Shown: positions 32,976 to 45,633 of the stretch, piece after piece
Position numbering within the stretch: the stretch's first letter is position 1
Layout: the number at the start of each line of letters is the position of its first letter
Assembly: GCA_017590115.1 (NCBI GenBank)
Contig: JAGGNK010007115.1
Span: forward strand, 1,099,796-1,163,795
Length of the DNA stretch: 64,000 bases
Direction of reading: 5' to 3'
Source: Montifringilla adamsi
Taxonomy: Eukaryota; Chordata; Aves; Passeriformes; Passeridae
Notes under the pieces: model-generated
What the model was told of the DNA's origin: nothing
Databases searched by the model: none
What the model saw: only the letters and a program-made list of their open reading frames with translations
Translations under genes and position numbers: made by a program

Positions 32976-35900
32976 TTGGGAAATAACGCGGGGAGGATGT
33001 GCAGGAACGAGTGTTTGAATTAATTGGGGGGCTAAACACACTTTGAAGCAAGTCCGAAAGACGCAGCTGAGGAGCAGCAGCCGTGGCAGCGCTGGGGTGG
33101 GATGACAGATGTGTTTGTGTCTGGCTCTTCTGGGTAGGTCAGTCAGGCGTGTTCGTGGAGGGGCACTGGAACGGTCCATGTGCTCTGTCACTGAAATCAA
33201 CTCGCTGCGTGACGCAAAAAAACAGACGCAGGGGAAAAGTTTGGTTTTCCGTAGGGAGCAGCTTTTCAGTTCTTGACGAGACAAAAGCGTCGAGTGATTC
33301 ATGTAAGAAAGATGACGTGGGGCCCGGTGGATAGAGCTCACATGAACTAATTTCTGGTGGCGTTTCGCTGCTCTTGTGGGTCTGCTTTTCTGTTTGGATA
33401 TTCTTAACTAAGCTTCCACTTTTTGTGTCAACACAGAGATGCTGCAGAAGTTGTGGAGTACCACAGTAAACATACATTGTAGGTTTTGCAGGCTGTGTCT
33501 GGGCTGACTTCAGGAAAGTGTGCACATCTCTAAATCCAGCAGCCAAGGTGTTTTCCAGCTCTTTTCTTGCTAGATATATTTAGACTTCTGCAAACAAACC
33601 AGCCATTGTTTGTGGCAGAAAGTCCCTAACTGGAAAAGACTGGTTTTTATTAAGGAGGTTCTGGATTTCTGTTATCTGTTGTTGGTTTGAGATGGGGCTG
33701 TGCAGCTCCCCAGGCTGTGGAGCAGCCTCCTGAAGGCTGTGATGATCAGTCCTTCATCTGGCTTTTTGAGGATTTGGGGCTATTACAATGTGTTTCTGTG
33801 GTTATTAATGTTGGTAGTAAGTGTTTGAGACTGTGTTATTGTTGTTCAGAGGCGCTGAGTTGTAAAAGCTCCCAGAATGTTTTGGGTATTGTGCAGTGAC
33901 AGATGGAAGTGGGACATAAAGCTCTTGCAGGTGAACAAAACCACGGGAAGGGAAATGCTCCAGAGCGATGGATGGAGTTTGTGGCACCGTGTTCTGATTG
34001 CAGAGGTGTTTGTGCAGGGCACAGAGCTCGTCTTTGGAATTCAGGCTGTGGAGTCAGCCCTGTCAGGCAGCTCATCCCTCTGTGTGCTGGCTGGAAATGT
34101 GTGCTGCTCCTGTTCTCAGGGCTGGGCTAAGATGTACTGAAGTGGGGGTCTTTCAGGTTTACTGCCCTGTTTGGCCTCCTGGTGATGGCAGAGAGTGCAG
34201 GTGCACCCACTGTCATTATAACCTTGAAGAGTTCACAGATTGATTTCTGTTGGGATGGAAGGGACTCTGGCTCATGGCTCCGTGAGGTTATTCAAATGGT
34301 TTTGCCTAATAATTTCACATTCCCGTTGTTGAATGCGGACTGATAAATCACGTTTACATATTCTCTCATTAGAGGAAAAATTATTTTTTAATATCCAAAC
34401 AACCCCTTTTTAAAAAATTAATTATTCTGGAATGAAAGCAGCCTTTAGGAAGGCCGAGTTCTGAAAATTCCCAACGCCAGAATTCCCGGCCATTTGCTTG
34501 CAGCAGAACTCAGCAACTGCGATTCCGAATTTCTGGCTGTAGAAAGTGAGGCCTAGGAAATGAATTCCTCTTGTATCCGATGTTTTAGATGGAACAACTT
34601 TGAGGAAATAAATGCCAACTGCGGCCGCGCTGTTACCAGGAGCACGGGGAAATGTCCCATCCAAAGAATCACTAAGGAAATGGGCTCTGCTGCTCGCAGA
34701 CACCACATACCTCGCTGGAAGCTGTCTCCAGGCAGACCGAGTGGGAATATTGGCCCCTTCCCATGGCCGGAGTCAGGTTCTTGAAGTGTAACGCAAAGTC
34801 TGGCTGGAAGCAGGAGCAAAGCCTGTTTTTCCAAATAATCTGCAGCGCGCAACGCGCGGAACCGAACTGGGGGAGCAATGCTGCACGGGGCAGCATTTGC
34901 ACTTCGGAGCTCCTCCACCCCAGCAATGCTCTGATCCATCTCTTTTCAAGTGCTTCGCTCTCGGCGCTACCGGATTTTGGTCGCGTTTATTTGAGCCTGA
35001 GCAGTTTCTTGAGCTTTCGTCGCTTATTTCATTCCTCAGGTGGAAATAAATCTCATCAAGGCTTTCCGACTTTCCCTTGCAAATACTGGTTCTTTCTGAC
35101 ACGTCTTCTTCGGTGTCGTGGCAGGTTTGAAGTGGAAATTAGGATCTCGATATAAAAGGATGAGAGTGGAAACTTCCTTTATTTTCCCCTCATTAGGATG
35201 GAATAGGATTTGTGGATGGGTGAGAAGGAGGAGCTGGGATCAGAGGAGCTCTGCTATCGCCAGGCTTCTGCAGAAGCAGATTTGGGGGTCAGAACTTTCA
35301 CCCAAAACCCAGTGGGGTTTTTTGTGGATTTGGCAGTGAGCCCTGGGGTTGCACTGCCCAGCCGGTGACTTCACCTAAATAAACCTTAAAATAAACAGAT
35401 CCTATGATTCAGGAACCTGCAGTCTGGTATTTTAAATTTCAAGGGCCAGCAGCGATTGGTAGATTTTGATATTATTTCATGATGCAGGAAAAGCCTTTTC
35501 AAGGCTTGGGGTGCCTTCAAAAGCTATCAGGGGAAAAAAATTTCCAGTTTAAATTAAAATTTAATTCAGGTAAACCCACAGGCAGTGGAGTGTCTGTACA
35601 GTAGTGTCCAGGCCACAAAAGCAAAATAGCTCTATTGCTGTTCCTAGAAAAAATTGAGACAGCCTGGAATGTCATTCTTGTAGGAAGCCATATCCCAGCG
35701 AAAACAAGGCTGCATTTCTCTTTTGTAAGAGATTTTGGAGGGGGAAAAAGGCCCAAATGAGGTGCTAGATAAATATTTTGCCAGCGAGATTCTTTCAGCC
35801 TGTGGAAGAAGGGACCAGTCCCGTAAGCAACTCGTAGCTGTAGTTTGAGTGTGAACAAGGAGGCGATTCTGTGGTGTGGGGTCGGAGCAGAACGGGCTCC

Positions 35901-36163
35901 GCTGCTAGAGAGGGCTGGGGTGTTTGTTGTGCTCCTTCCTAAAGCTTCAGAGCACTCTCAGTGCTGTTCCCACGACTGAGAAACTTTTTGAAAATGAAAA
36001 CTTTTCTCAGTGGTGTTTCAAAGTTTCAAACATTAAGAAAAATGTCCCAGCTCAGGGAGAGCAGGCATCCACCGGAGAGGCGGATTTGAAGGCGCTCCTG
36101 CTCTGGGGCAAAAGTTGCAATTGAATAATCCCGAGCAGCATCAACACGTCTCACTTCTGTGAT

Positions 36164-36897
36164 CTACGGTTTGGTCCAGCCAAACCTACAAACCCTGGTA
36201 GTCACAAACCCCCACATGTTAAAGAACTGCAGTTGAACATCTTGGAGCCCCACGAGGCAGGACGAGCTGCTGGTGGAACCCTCTGGGTTTCCTCTGACAC
36301 CTGGTGTGTTTTTTCCTGTGCACTGTTTACACTGATTTTTCCCTGTGTTTCCTGAAATTTTTAGGTTTCCTGGTGGTCTCTTTCTGTGTGTTGCTTTTTC
36401 CTTGTTGGAGTGAAAGTGAGGGCTGATCCTGCTCTTCTCCTGCTGGCAAGCCCCCGGCAGGTCTCTTCGCGTTTCGCTCAGCTGCTTTCATTCTGCTCTC
36501 ACAAAGAGTGGATTTAAAAGAAAAACCACTCACTACGGTTTGGTCCAGCCAAACCTACAAACCCTGGTAGTCACAAACCCCCACATGTTAAAGAACTGCA
36601 GTTGAACATCTTGGAGCCCCACGAGGCAGGACGAGCTGCTGGTGGAACCCTCTGGGTTTCCTCTGACACCTGGTGTGTTTTTTCCTGTGCACTGTTTACA
36701 CTGATTTTTCCCTGTGTTTCCTGAAATTTTTAGGTTTCCTGGTGGTCTCTTTCTGTGTGTTGCTTTTTCCTTGTTGGAGTGAAAGTGAGGGCTGATCCTG
36801 TTCTTCTCCTGCTGGCAAGCCCCTGGCAGGTCTCTTTGCGTTTCGCTCAGCTGCTTTCATTCTGGTCTCACAAAGAGTGGATTTAAAAGAAAAACCA
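36164..36897. repeat. Tandem duplication, two 365-369-bp copies about 99% identical
   Basis: CTACGGTTTGGTCCAGCC starts copies at 36,164 and 36,533. Reading both, I count about four substitutions (for example CTGCTCTTCT against CTGTTCTTCT, CCCCCGGCAG against CCCCTGGCAG, CTTCGCG against CTTTGCG). Copy 2 ends at ...AAAAGAAAAACCA, where a CR1 fragment begins. On the minus strand each copy has a frame of about 68-72 residues rich in Lys/Arg, with no family I know. Confidence 0.95.
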
Positions 36898-37285
36898 AGG
36901 ACCTTAAAGAGCATCTCATTTCACTCCTCTGCTATTGGCAGGGACACCTTCCTTTAGACCAGGTTGCTCCCAGCCCCATCCAGCCTGGCCTTGGACACTT
37001 CCAGCGATCCAGGGGCAGCCACGGCTGCTCTGGGCACCCTGTGCCAGGGCTTCACCTCCCTCTCAGGGAGGAATTCTTTCCGTATATCAAACCTCAGTTT
37101 TTCCTCTTTCAGTGTGAACCCGTTCCCACCTGTCCTGTCACTACAGGTCCTGATGAGCAGTCCCTCTCTGGCTTCCCTGTAGCCCTTTCAGGTACTGGGA
37201 GGTGCCGTGAGCTCTCCGTGCGACCTTCTCCTCTGCAGGCTGAACTTCCTCAGCTTTCCAGCTCTTCCCTTTCCCTTGAAAGATC
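36897..37285 (-). mobile_element. CR1 LINE fragment, about 390 bp
   Basis: AGGACCTTAAAGAGCATCTC, a GGCAGGGACACCTTCC block, CCTTGGACACTTCCAGCGAT, TGTGCCAGGGCTTCACCTCC and CAGGCTGAACTTCCTCAGC follow the CR1 order in reverse complement. It abuts the second copy of the 369-bp duplication. Confidence 0.88.
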
Positions 37286-38004
37286 ACATCCTTTTTGATG
37301 ATGTGCAGATAAGCAAAACACATAATTAAAACAATTCCTCAGCCAGCTGTTTCTGCTGCATTAACAGCAAAATAGTTGCCCTCAGGTTAGGAACAGGTAA
37401 ATCTCTTGTGCTTCCTGGCATCAGGCCTTGGAAAAACCTCGCTGAGCTGAGCTCGGCAGTGAAGTTTCAGACGTGGCATATGGTCCTGTGTGATTCTGTT
37501 TAACCTGCTGTCATGTTGAATTCAATTAGCAGCCCGTGCTGAGGCAGTGTGATAGGCTGAGTTGGTGACAGGACTGGATGTTCATTCACTCCGTGGTAGC
37601 AGATCTCCCACCTACGGCATTTCTGGGTGCTGGAGCGTGGCCCTGCTGTTCCTGCAGGCTGGGTGCCCTCTGGCAGTGCACGTTTGGGTGCTGGTGGGAT
37701 CCTCATTTCTCACTTGTGCTGGCAGATGCTCTGGAGGACCGTGGGGACAGGGCTGTGCCACAGCCTGCAGCAGCTCGTTCCTGCGGGGCAGCCTGGAGTG
37801 ACACGGAGTCTGGATCCGAGCCACGACTCCGCCAGCCTGTTCCTATTCATCCAAAATTGTCCCTGGCCACCACACCATGGCCTCGTTTCTCCTGGTGACA
37901 GCTGGGCAGCTCATTTTCTGCCAGCCTGTGCAGGCAGCTCCTTGTGAGAAGCACTCTGGGCTCTGTGCAGTGCAGTTTGTGTGTCTGTGGTGGAGTCACA
38001 GGGT

Positions 38005-38375
38005 TTAATCCCTGGTTTGGAAGGGACATTTCCAGGGTGGGGTTTGTACCCCACCCAGAGCCTGTGCCCACCTCCTTGGACAGACCTCCCGGTCCTTGAG
38101 AAAGCTCCAGGAGAGCTGGAGAGGGACTTGTGACCAGGGCATGGAGTGCCAGGACAAGGGGGGATGGCTTCCCACTGCCAGAGGGAAGGGTTGGATGGGA
38201 TCTTGGGAAGGAATTGTTCCCCGTGAGGTTGCCTGGAGAATCTAGAAGTGTCCAAGGCCAGGCTGGACAGGGCTTGGAGCGACCTGGGGCAGTGGAAGGT
38301 GTCCCTGCCCATGGCAGGGGAGGCACTGGATGGGTTTTAAGGTCCCTCCCAATCCAGAGTGTTGGGTGATCCCCT
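38005..38375 (+). mobile_element. CR1 LINE fragment, about 370 bp
   Basis: AGCTGGAGAGGGACTTGTGA, ATGGCTTCCCACTGCCAGAG, AAGTGTCCAAGGCCAGGCTG, GTGTCCCTGCCCATGGCAGG and TTTTAAGGTCCCTCCCAATC are CR1 3' region landmarks in plus order. Confidence 0.88.
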
Positions 38376-38626
38376 GGTTCTGTGCTGCAGATCCCCAGCA
38401 ATGGCCTCTTCCCAGCTCCATTGCAACATCCCCTGGCAGCCCCTCAGCCCTGGCTCCCGCAGGATCCCCGTGGCTGCTCCGGGCTCCTCTGGCAGGGACA
38501 GCACCAGCCTCCAGAGGCAAAGGAGGATTTTCCCTGCAGGGACAGCCAGTGGCTCCTCTCCGTCCTGCCCCTGGTCTGGGGGCTGGCCCGGGATGTTGTG
38601 GAGCCCTGTCCCAGGGCTTGGGGGGC

Positions 38627-38990
38627 TCTGCTCCTGCTGGAATGGGTTCTCGTCCTGCTGGAATGGGTTCTGGTCCTGCTGGGAATGGGTTTTGCTCCTG
38701 CTGGGAATGGGTTTTGCTCCTGCTGGGAATGGGTTCTGGTCCTGCTGGGAATGGGTTCTGGTCCTGCTGGAATGGTTCTGCTCCTGCTGGAATGGGTTCT
38801 GCTCCTGCTGGAATGGGTTCTATTCTTGCTGGAATAGTTCTGTTCCTGCTGGAATAGTTCTGCTCCTGCTGGAATAGTTCTGCTCCTGCTGGAAGGGGTT
38901 AAGCGGGCTGCTCAGGGGTTTCTGTTCCTGCTGGAATGGCTCTGCCCTGCTGGAATGGCTCTGCCCTGCTGGAAGGGGTTAAGCGGGCTC
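38627..38990. repeat. 20-22-bp minisatellite (CTCCTGCTGGAATGGGTT)
   Basis: About seventeen units of TGCTCCTGCTGGAATGGGTT and close variants, with sub-families ending in GGTT, AGTT and GGCTC. The longer string GGAAGGGGTTAAGCGGGCT occurs twice near the right end, so larger segments have also duplicated. Confidence 0.95.
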
Positions 38991-39355
38991 CCCGGGCCGT
39001 GGGAGTGGCGCTGTGCGGAGGAGCCGGGGTGTGGGCTGAGTCCTCCGGAGGGAGGAACCCGAGGAGCAGCTAAGCCTGGGAAAGCAGAGCCCGGCCGGAT
39101 TGTGTTGGCCAAAGCTGAGCGTTTCTCTCTCAAACCACGCCTGGGCGAGGGGGTGGAGTGAGGCCGGGCTGGAGCTGCGGGTTTTGGTTTGGTTTGGGGC
39201 AGGTTGGTGAAAGCATCTGTGTCCTGTCCCGGGAGATTCCTGCACTGACACAGCCCCAGGGCGGTGAGCTGGGGGGATGATGCCTTGATCCCCAAAACCC
39301 TGATGGGAGCACGTGAATTCCTTAGAGACCTGGGTAAAAAAAAAACCTCATGATC

Positions 39356-39390
39356 CTTTTTTTTTTTTTTTTTTTGTGTGTGTGTATTTT
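39356..39390. repeat. Poly(T) followed by (GT)n
   Basis: About eighteen T bases, then GTGTGTGTGTATTTTTG; a simple-repeat tract. Confidence 0.9.
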
Positions 39391-40599
39391 TGTAGTACAG
39401 AAACGCTTTAGAAGTGCCTATTTTTGTAGCTCTGCGTTCACCCGCTCGCCTCGCAGCTGGCTGGGTGTGTGTTAGGGCTTGAATGCAGCCTTTCCACGTG
39501 TGGCTTGGAAAATCCAGCTGTTCATTCCTGCCTCTGCTGCCGGTGCTCCCAAATGCCACATTTCCAAGATCAGGGTGCCCATCCTGGCACAGGGGCTTGG
39601 GGACCCTCTGGGGCGTTGGGGCTGTCAGGAGAGGTGCCAAACAAGCCTTCCCTTGCAGGGGATGCTCATGGCCCAGGGCTGGCACCCACACTCCTGCTGG
39701 CAGCAGGACCAGCGCTGTCACTCTGGGAATGTTCCAGGTTTTCCCTTCTGTGCTGACCCTCCCATGAGCAGGGGCTGTGTGGCTCTTTGGGAGCAGAGGG
39801 AACCATCCAGCCGTGCTGTGCAGGCACTGTGTGGGGTGATAAGAACAAGAATCACGGCCCTGTTCCATGCCACGTGCTCCCAGCACAGAGCGTGTGCCAC
39901 ATTTCCTCTCCTGGGGCTTGGAGAGCCCAGGGAACAGCTGGAAACCACAATGGGATGCAGAGTGGAGTCTCTAAGAAAAGCCTTGCAGCCGCGTTCCCTC
40001 CTCTCTGCTGTGCTTTGTGCTCCCTCAGACACATCTGCTTCAGCTTGTTTCACCAAAGGAGGAGAGGGACAGGGTTTTTAGGGTGCTGACTGCCTTGTCA
40101 CCCCCAGACAGGTCCCAGGGGCACGGGGGACCTGGTGAAAGGCTCTGAGCTCTGGCAGAGCCTGTGCAGGCAGTGTGGTGCTGCTGGCCCTCAGCAGAGC
40201 TGGGTTTCACCCCTCCCCAGATGAAAAAAAGGGTTGGAAAGCTTTGTGGAAAGAGTGAGCTTGCAAAGGAGGAGTTTGGATAGGGAAAGAGCAATCAGCT
40301 GGCACCTTCCACGTTTCCTATTGCTGTACCAGCTCTGGGATCTCATGGATTGGTGCAGGCACAGCAAAAGGACAGCTCTTACCTGAGACCTGCTCGTGAT
40401 CCAGACAATCCTGCCAAAGCATCAGCTTGGAACACGGGCACTTGCCTTTGAGGTGGGCAGAGCTGCTGCCATCCCAGCCTCCTCAGTGATTCCAGCAGGA
40501 TGCACAGTGACAGACCAGTGATTTGTGTCCCAGAACTGCCCTCACACCTAAGCACAGCACAGCTAAAAAGAAATCTCCCATTCCCTAAAGCCAAACCCA

Positions 40600-41115
40600 G
40601 CACTCATCTGAAACATGATGCAGAGTGATTCCCTGGGAGAGGAGTTTCCATTGGAAAATGTCTTGGCTCCCACCCAGTGCTCTGTGGAGCAGTTGTGGAG
40701 GACAGCTCGTTACTGCTACCTGGGTGATTTTCTGGAAGAGGACTGTTAACATAAGCAGGAGTTGGTGGAGCCATTAGTCAGGATCCCTTCTCAGCTCCTT
40801 CGCTAGACAGCAAAAAGAAGATTCCCTGTCCTGCCAGACTCTGGAGACAGCTGCAGATAGAGAGCCACTGCCATGAGAAGAGTGGCGTTGGCCAGAGATT
40901 CATAAGTAATGAATTAAATCTGTGCAGAGCAAAGGTTTCTGTCGGAGTGTGGGAACATTATTTTACTCCTACGGAGGGAAAACATGAAGTCAGTGGCTTT
41001 ATAGACTGAGCTCTGCAACCTCTGATTGCATGGATCGGTGCAAAGGTTGGATCAGAAGTCTTAAAAAAATTAGTGTAGACAAAACTGAGGTGGGAAAACA
41101 AAAGCTGGAAGAGGC
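40600..41115. other. Unique AT-richer stretch in PKD1 intron 1
   Basis: Repeat-free sequence with CATAAGTAATGAATTAAATC, GGAACATTATTTTACTCC and AAAAAAATTAGTGTAGAC. It has no CR1 similarity and no exon with splice support. It is a candidate conserved element by composition only. Confidence 0.25.
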
Positions 41116-42027
41116 CAAGGGTTAGGCTTTGTTAGTCTCTGAGTTGTGTTAAGAGAATTCACTGTAGCTGGTATCTGTGGTGGATTGTGTTCCTGCAGCA
41201 GTAAGGAAGGGCTTTATTTAAGGAAAATTAAAAGGAAAGGTGCTTCTCCTGTGTGCAGGGCACAGCACAGATCAAGCAGCACCGTGGAGACAAAGCTGGA
41301 GCTCTCTGGGTGGCACTCGAGGTTCTGCCAGGCTGACACAAGACAATTCCCAAGGTTTAATTGAGAGGGACGACACACCCTGCTTTCTGCAGGGAGTGCC
41401 AGGAGCATCACTGGCTCCTGAATCTGTGTTTCATACAACACAATAACTTCAGTAGCCCAACAGCCAGACCCCGAGCTCCAAAGCCCTCGCTGTGCTCCCT
41501 CCTGGCACTCCCTGCATCCAGTAATTAACCATTACTTGGAAAGCTCTGTGCCTTTCCAATGCCTGCAGGACAGTGACCTGTCAAGGCAGCAGTGCCACTG
41601 GCCTTGGGGAGTTGAATTTCTGATTACATGCACGGATGGCATCTGCTACAGCCACAGATTTAAGTGGCATTAACTTGGGTTTGCTTTGCTTTGCTTGTAG
41701 TGCCCCGTGCTGTGCAGCCAGTCAGGTGGGAATATTTCCTTCTGGCATAAATTAGTCTTTGCAGCAATCAAAGGGTTAATTACAGCTGCCCATCAGATCT
41801 CTCAAACAAGCCGGCAGAGCCCACTGTTGTGCTCTGTTCTTCCTGTGGATTAGCCAGACACATCCAAGGCTGTATCTTGATCCCATAACTTCAGAGAGAG
41901 CCGGAGGAGTTTGGAAATTCCTCTCCCAGCACCCTGCTCCCGCAGGACCCACAGCTTCCCCTGAGGCAGCTCCACTCTGGCTGCTTGGGAAGGACATTCT
42001 AGAAGTCATCAGAGGATCTTTCCACCG

Positions 42028-42110
42028 AATCCCTGGATCATTTGGGTTGGAAAACACCTCTGAGCTCATAGAGTCCAACCTGTGGCCGATCCCCCTTCTG
42101 AGGATGGGCA
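42028..42110 (-). mobile_element. CR1 LINE 3' fragment
   Basis: GATCATTTGGGTTGGAAAAC followed by ACCTCTGAGCTCATAGAGTC and CAACCTGTGGCCGATCC matches a CR1 3' end in reverse, a slightly different subfamily from the GGAATGGTTTGGG copies. Confidence 0.75.
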
Positions 42111-42483
42111 GCCCAGCTGTGGATCCTCCTCTCGCAGCTGAGTGCTCTGATCAGCACCTTTAGCTCCCTGTGCAGAATGAGCCCAGTTCCCCTGGTCCCA
42201 CAGAGCAGGGGAAGCTCCTGGAGCTGCTGTTCCCTCTCCTGGCTTGCTGTGCAGCTCCTGGGAGCTGCTGGATGCTGCAGCAGCCATGGGGGCTGTGAGC
42301 AGGGCCAGCAGAGCTTCCCTGTGTGCTGCCCTGGGCGGTCAGGGGAGTGCAGTGCGTACCTTGGTTTGGGAGGAAAGCCCAGCTACTGGGGGCAGTGTTG
42401 TCTAAGGGCTGGAACGAGCAGGGGAAGCAGAACTTTTGCTTTTGTTTTCAGTTTGACCCTGCTGGTGTGGGCTGGGCTCTCAG

Positions 42484-42555
42484 GGATTCCTCTGCATCCC
42501 TCTCCCTGGATTCCTCTGCATCCCTCTCCCTGGATTCCTCTGCATCCCTCTCCCT
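42484..42555. repeat. Three perfect 24-bp tandem units
   Basis: GGATTCCTCTGCATCCCTCT plus CCCT starts at 42,484, 42,508 and 42,532 without differences. Confidence 0.95.
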
Positions 42556-43257
42556 GACTGAGCCATGGGGCTGAGGCTTCATCGAGTGTTGTCCTGGTTG
42601 TTTGTGGGAACTGGGTGCTTGTGGAGTGCTCCAGTGCTTGGCTGCCCTGGGTTTGTCATTGCTGCTTGCCTGGTGCTCTGCCATCCTCGTGAGGAGGCAA
42701 TAAAACATCCCCTAGCAGCTCTTGGGGAGGGGAATCTTCAGCCTGAGCAAGGTGAGCATCAGGGCAGCAAAATGGAGATGTGGAGTCACTTTGACAGGTT
42801 CATTGGTACCCTTGGTCCTGCCTTCCCACCCCTGCTTGGGCTTCAGCCTCTTCTTCCTCATCCTCAAACACAACTTTGTGCTGGGGGAACATCCCGAGTT
42901 GCAGGTACTGGAGCCAGCAGGGTCCCACTGTGCTCCCACAGCTGGAGAACCATTAATTTTGCTTTTAAAGCATCTGATAAAGAAGCAAAGTTTCGTTTTC
43001 TGCCCAGCTTGTATTTTTTGTTCAGGGCAGACCCATCAGTTTCCTGAACAGAGACCTCCAGCCCCAGCTGGGAATCAGTGTTGTGTGCAGTGCAGGGCAG
43101 CAGCTCCTGAGAGGAGTGTGGCTGCATTTCAGTATTCCCACTGGAGTTTGAGATGGCAGGGACAGCTCCAAGCCTCCTCCTGGCTGCAGATCCACTTGTG
43201 CACTTTTTCAGCTTCTTGGAGTCCTAATTCTGGCTGGCTCACAGGCTGTGTGACAGG

Positions 43258-43500
43258 AGAATCATGGAATAACAGAATTGTTAAAGCTGGAAAAACCCTC
43301 CAAGGTCACTTGGTCCAACCATTCCCCCAGCACTGCCAAGGCCACCACAAATCATGTCCTCAGCCATTTCTTGGGCACCTCTGGGGATGGTGACTCCACC
43401 ACCTCCCTGGGCAGCCCTGAGAACCCTTTCATGAAGCAATTATTTTCTTGCTGATGTCCAACCTGAGCCTCCCCTTCCTGTTTTCCAGCTGGGGGAGGCT
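43258..43500 (-). mobile_element. CR1 LINE fragment
   Basis: GAATCATGGAATAACAGAAT, GTTAAAGCTGGAAAAACCCT, TGGTGACTCCACCACCTCCC and TGATGTCCAACCTGAGCC follow CR1 order in reverse. The sequence is typical of the subfamily with a GTTAAAGCTGGAAAA start. Confidence 0.88.
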
Positions 43501-45153
43501 GTAGGAGCTCCCTGCTCAGGGCGAGGGAGGTGCCTGAGGTCACCTAGGGAGTTTGTGTGCCAGCCCCTGCCGTGTTCTGGGGTGCAGCAGAGCGTGACAA
43601 ACACGTGTGCTGGCGCGTGGGGCCCCTGTGATGCGGAGGTCCTGCGGTGTGAGGTGATGGGCTGGGGCTGCTCGTGGCTCCAGCTGCCCCTGGAGCATCT
43701 TTGGGGTGATGGAGCTGCATCCCTGCTCCCATCCTGGTCCCAAGGAGGGCACAGCACGGCTGGGATGTGGATTGCTGTGGGGGTGGGAATAGCAGCTGGT
43801 CACTGCATCCCCGTGCCTGCCTGTGAAGAGCTGGCCCTGCTCCTGGTGTCCCTGCAGGTCCCTCTGTGGTGACCTCCAGGCAGCAGGGTGGGACAAGGGG
43901 AGCAGCGTTTCGTCCTGGACCTGTGCTGAGCTTCTGGATTAATCATTACTGCTCTGAATGAGCTCTAGCTCAGAGGCAGAGCCCTGCACATCACCTGGGA
44001 CTGTGCTCACTGGGGATCTGGCTGGCACAGCTCTGCTGCCCACATCTGGGGCTCCCAGGAGGCAGGAGGGAACGGAGGCAATGGTTAATAGGTAGGATGG
44101 AGTTAATCATCCACTGAATTCCTCAGCTGCAAACTCTCTCCTCAGTATTTTTTTCTGGTGCTGTTGCTGGAAAGGAAGTGGGGGTATGTGGAGCAAAACC
44201 ACACCGAAGAGCTCACAGTAGCCCTGGTGTGTGCAGGATTTCTTGCCTTGTGCTGAGGGTGGAGCTCCCCTCTGAGAGGAGATGCTTGGATGGTCTGGTA
44301 GAGCTGAGCAGTGCTGGGATATTTCATATATCTGCACCTTTCCCTTTGGGTGCCTGGGCCAGGCCCTGGAGAAGGAAGTGTCTGCACTTTCACCTGCCTG
44401 AGACCCAGGAAGGATCTGTATTTTTCTCACAGTAGTCAATCCCCAACAACTCAGACAAAAGTGAGAGAACTTATCTTAATTAATAAAATAGCAAGGATGC
44501 AATTGCTTGAAAAAGTCCAGCTCTGCCAGCCCAAACATGAATCATAAATCTCATAAATCTGGAGATTAAAAAGAAACAAAAGAAGGCCAAATGCTGGAGC
44601 CTTCTGTGTTTTGAACCAGAACTCCCATGTAGGAGACACCTGGAAGCATCTGTGTCATTCAGGAGATACTGAGGAATAATAGATTTCAACAAAATAGAAG
44701 GGAAGGAAAAAGCAGAGATTATAATTTAATGTCATGATTCCAGGAGACGAGGGAACCCACCACTTCTTTTAGGACTAAGACTGAGTGTATTTTCTAATTC
44801 TTTTTGGGGTAAAGATGTGTGATGTAGAGCCACTTACCATAGGACCAGGTACAGGAATTTTTCACATGTGAGTGAAAAATAACCCAGTTGGTGTTAGTCA
44901 TGCTGCAGAATGTGTTAGCAGTTCAACAATGGCCTTAAACACTGAGTGGGATCCAATTTAAACCCATAAAAGTGAGGAAGTCTGGACTTGGGGCCTGTTC
45001 TTCTACCTGTGTACTTAGCTGTGCGTGGAGTAGCTGTGGCATAAACAGCCCAGGATGGTGTTGGGATTTCTTTTTACTCCATTAAACAGTTGTCATTTGT
45101 TTCCAAGGGTTTGATTTTATTGCTCCTCCTGTTTTACACAGCAGGAAATTAAA

Positions 45154-45170
45154 AAAAAAAAAAAAGCAGC
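45154..45170. repeat. Poly(A) tract
   Basis: About fifteen A bases after CAGCAGGAAATT; no attached element is recognised. Confidence 0.75.
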
Positions 45171-45477
45171 CCAACACACAAGAAACAGATGCAAATTTTT
45201 ATTTGCTCAAATTCAGCTGAAAGTAGGAGCTGGGGCTCCAGGTTGCTTCGCAAAAATGTCTTAATGTCTGATGATTCTGAATGTAATTAAAATATGTGAA
45301 ATCCGTGCTCAGGCCTCTGAGGTGGTGATCTTAGAGGTCTTTGCTAACCATGGTGATTCTATGATTTGCCTTTTGGAATTTCATGGGAACTCCAGTCAGG
45401 AGTACAGAACCCATTCTGCAGTTAGAGCAGGGCATGGACAAAGGTGGTTATCCTGCTTCTGGCGCCTTCCCTTCCCT

Positions 45478-45628
45478 CTTCCCATCCCTGGAAGTGTCCA
45501 AGGCCAGGTGGAATGAAGCTCTGAGCACCCTGCTCTAGTGGCAGGTGTCCCTGCCCATGGCAGGGGGTGGATCTGGTTGATTTTTAGGGTCCTTTCCAAC
45601 CCAAATGCTTCTGTGATCCTACAATTCC
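45478..45628 (+). mobile_element. CR1 LINE 3' fragment
   Basis: CCATCCCTGGAAGTGTCCAA, GTGTCCCTGCCCATGGCAGG and GGGTCCTTTCCAACCCAAAT, ending with CTTCTGTGATCC, are in CR1 plus order. It meets an opposite-strand CR1 copy almost end to end. Confidence 0.9.
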
Positions 45629-45633
45629 CTTCA

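Noticed and set aside
31977..33341. 454-residue minus-strand open frame, the longest in the window
   Set aside because: It runs through the G-rich PKD1 intron array and the CCCGGGAT repeat. The NSRTQNPPE-type repeats are the translation of the minisatellite.
34420..35340. Locally CpG-richer stretch with several frames of 80-130 residues on both strands
   Set aside because: No frame shows a domain or paired splice sites. CpG density is lower than at the promoter islands, so I did not call a promoter or gene.
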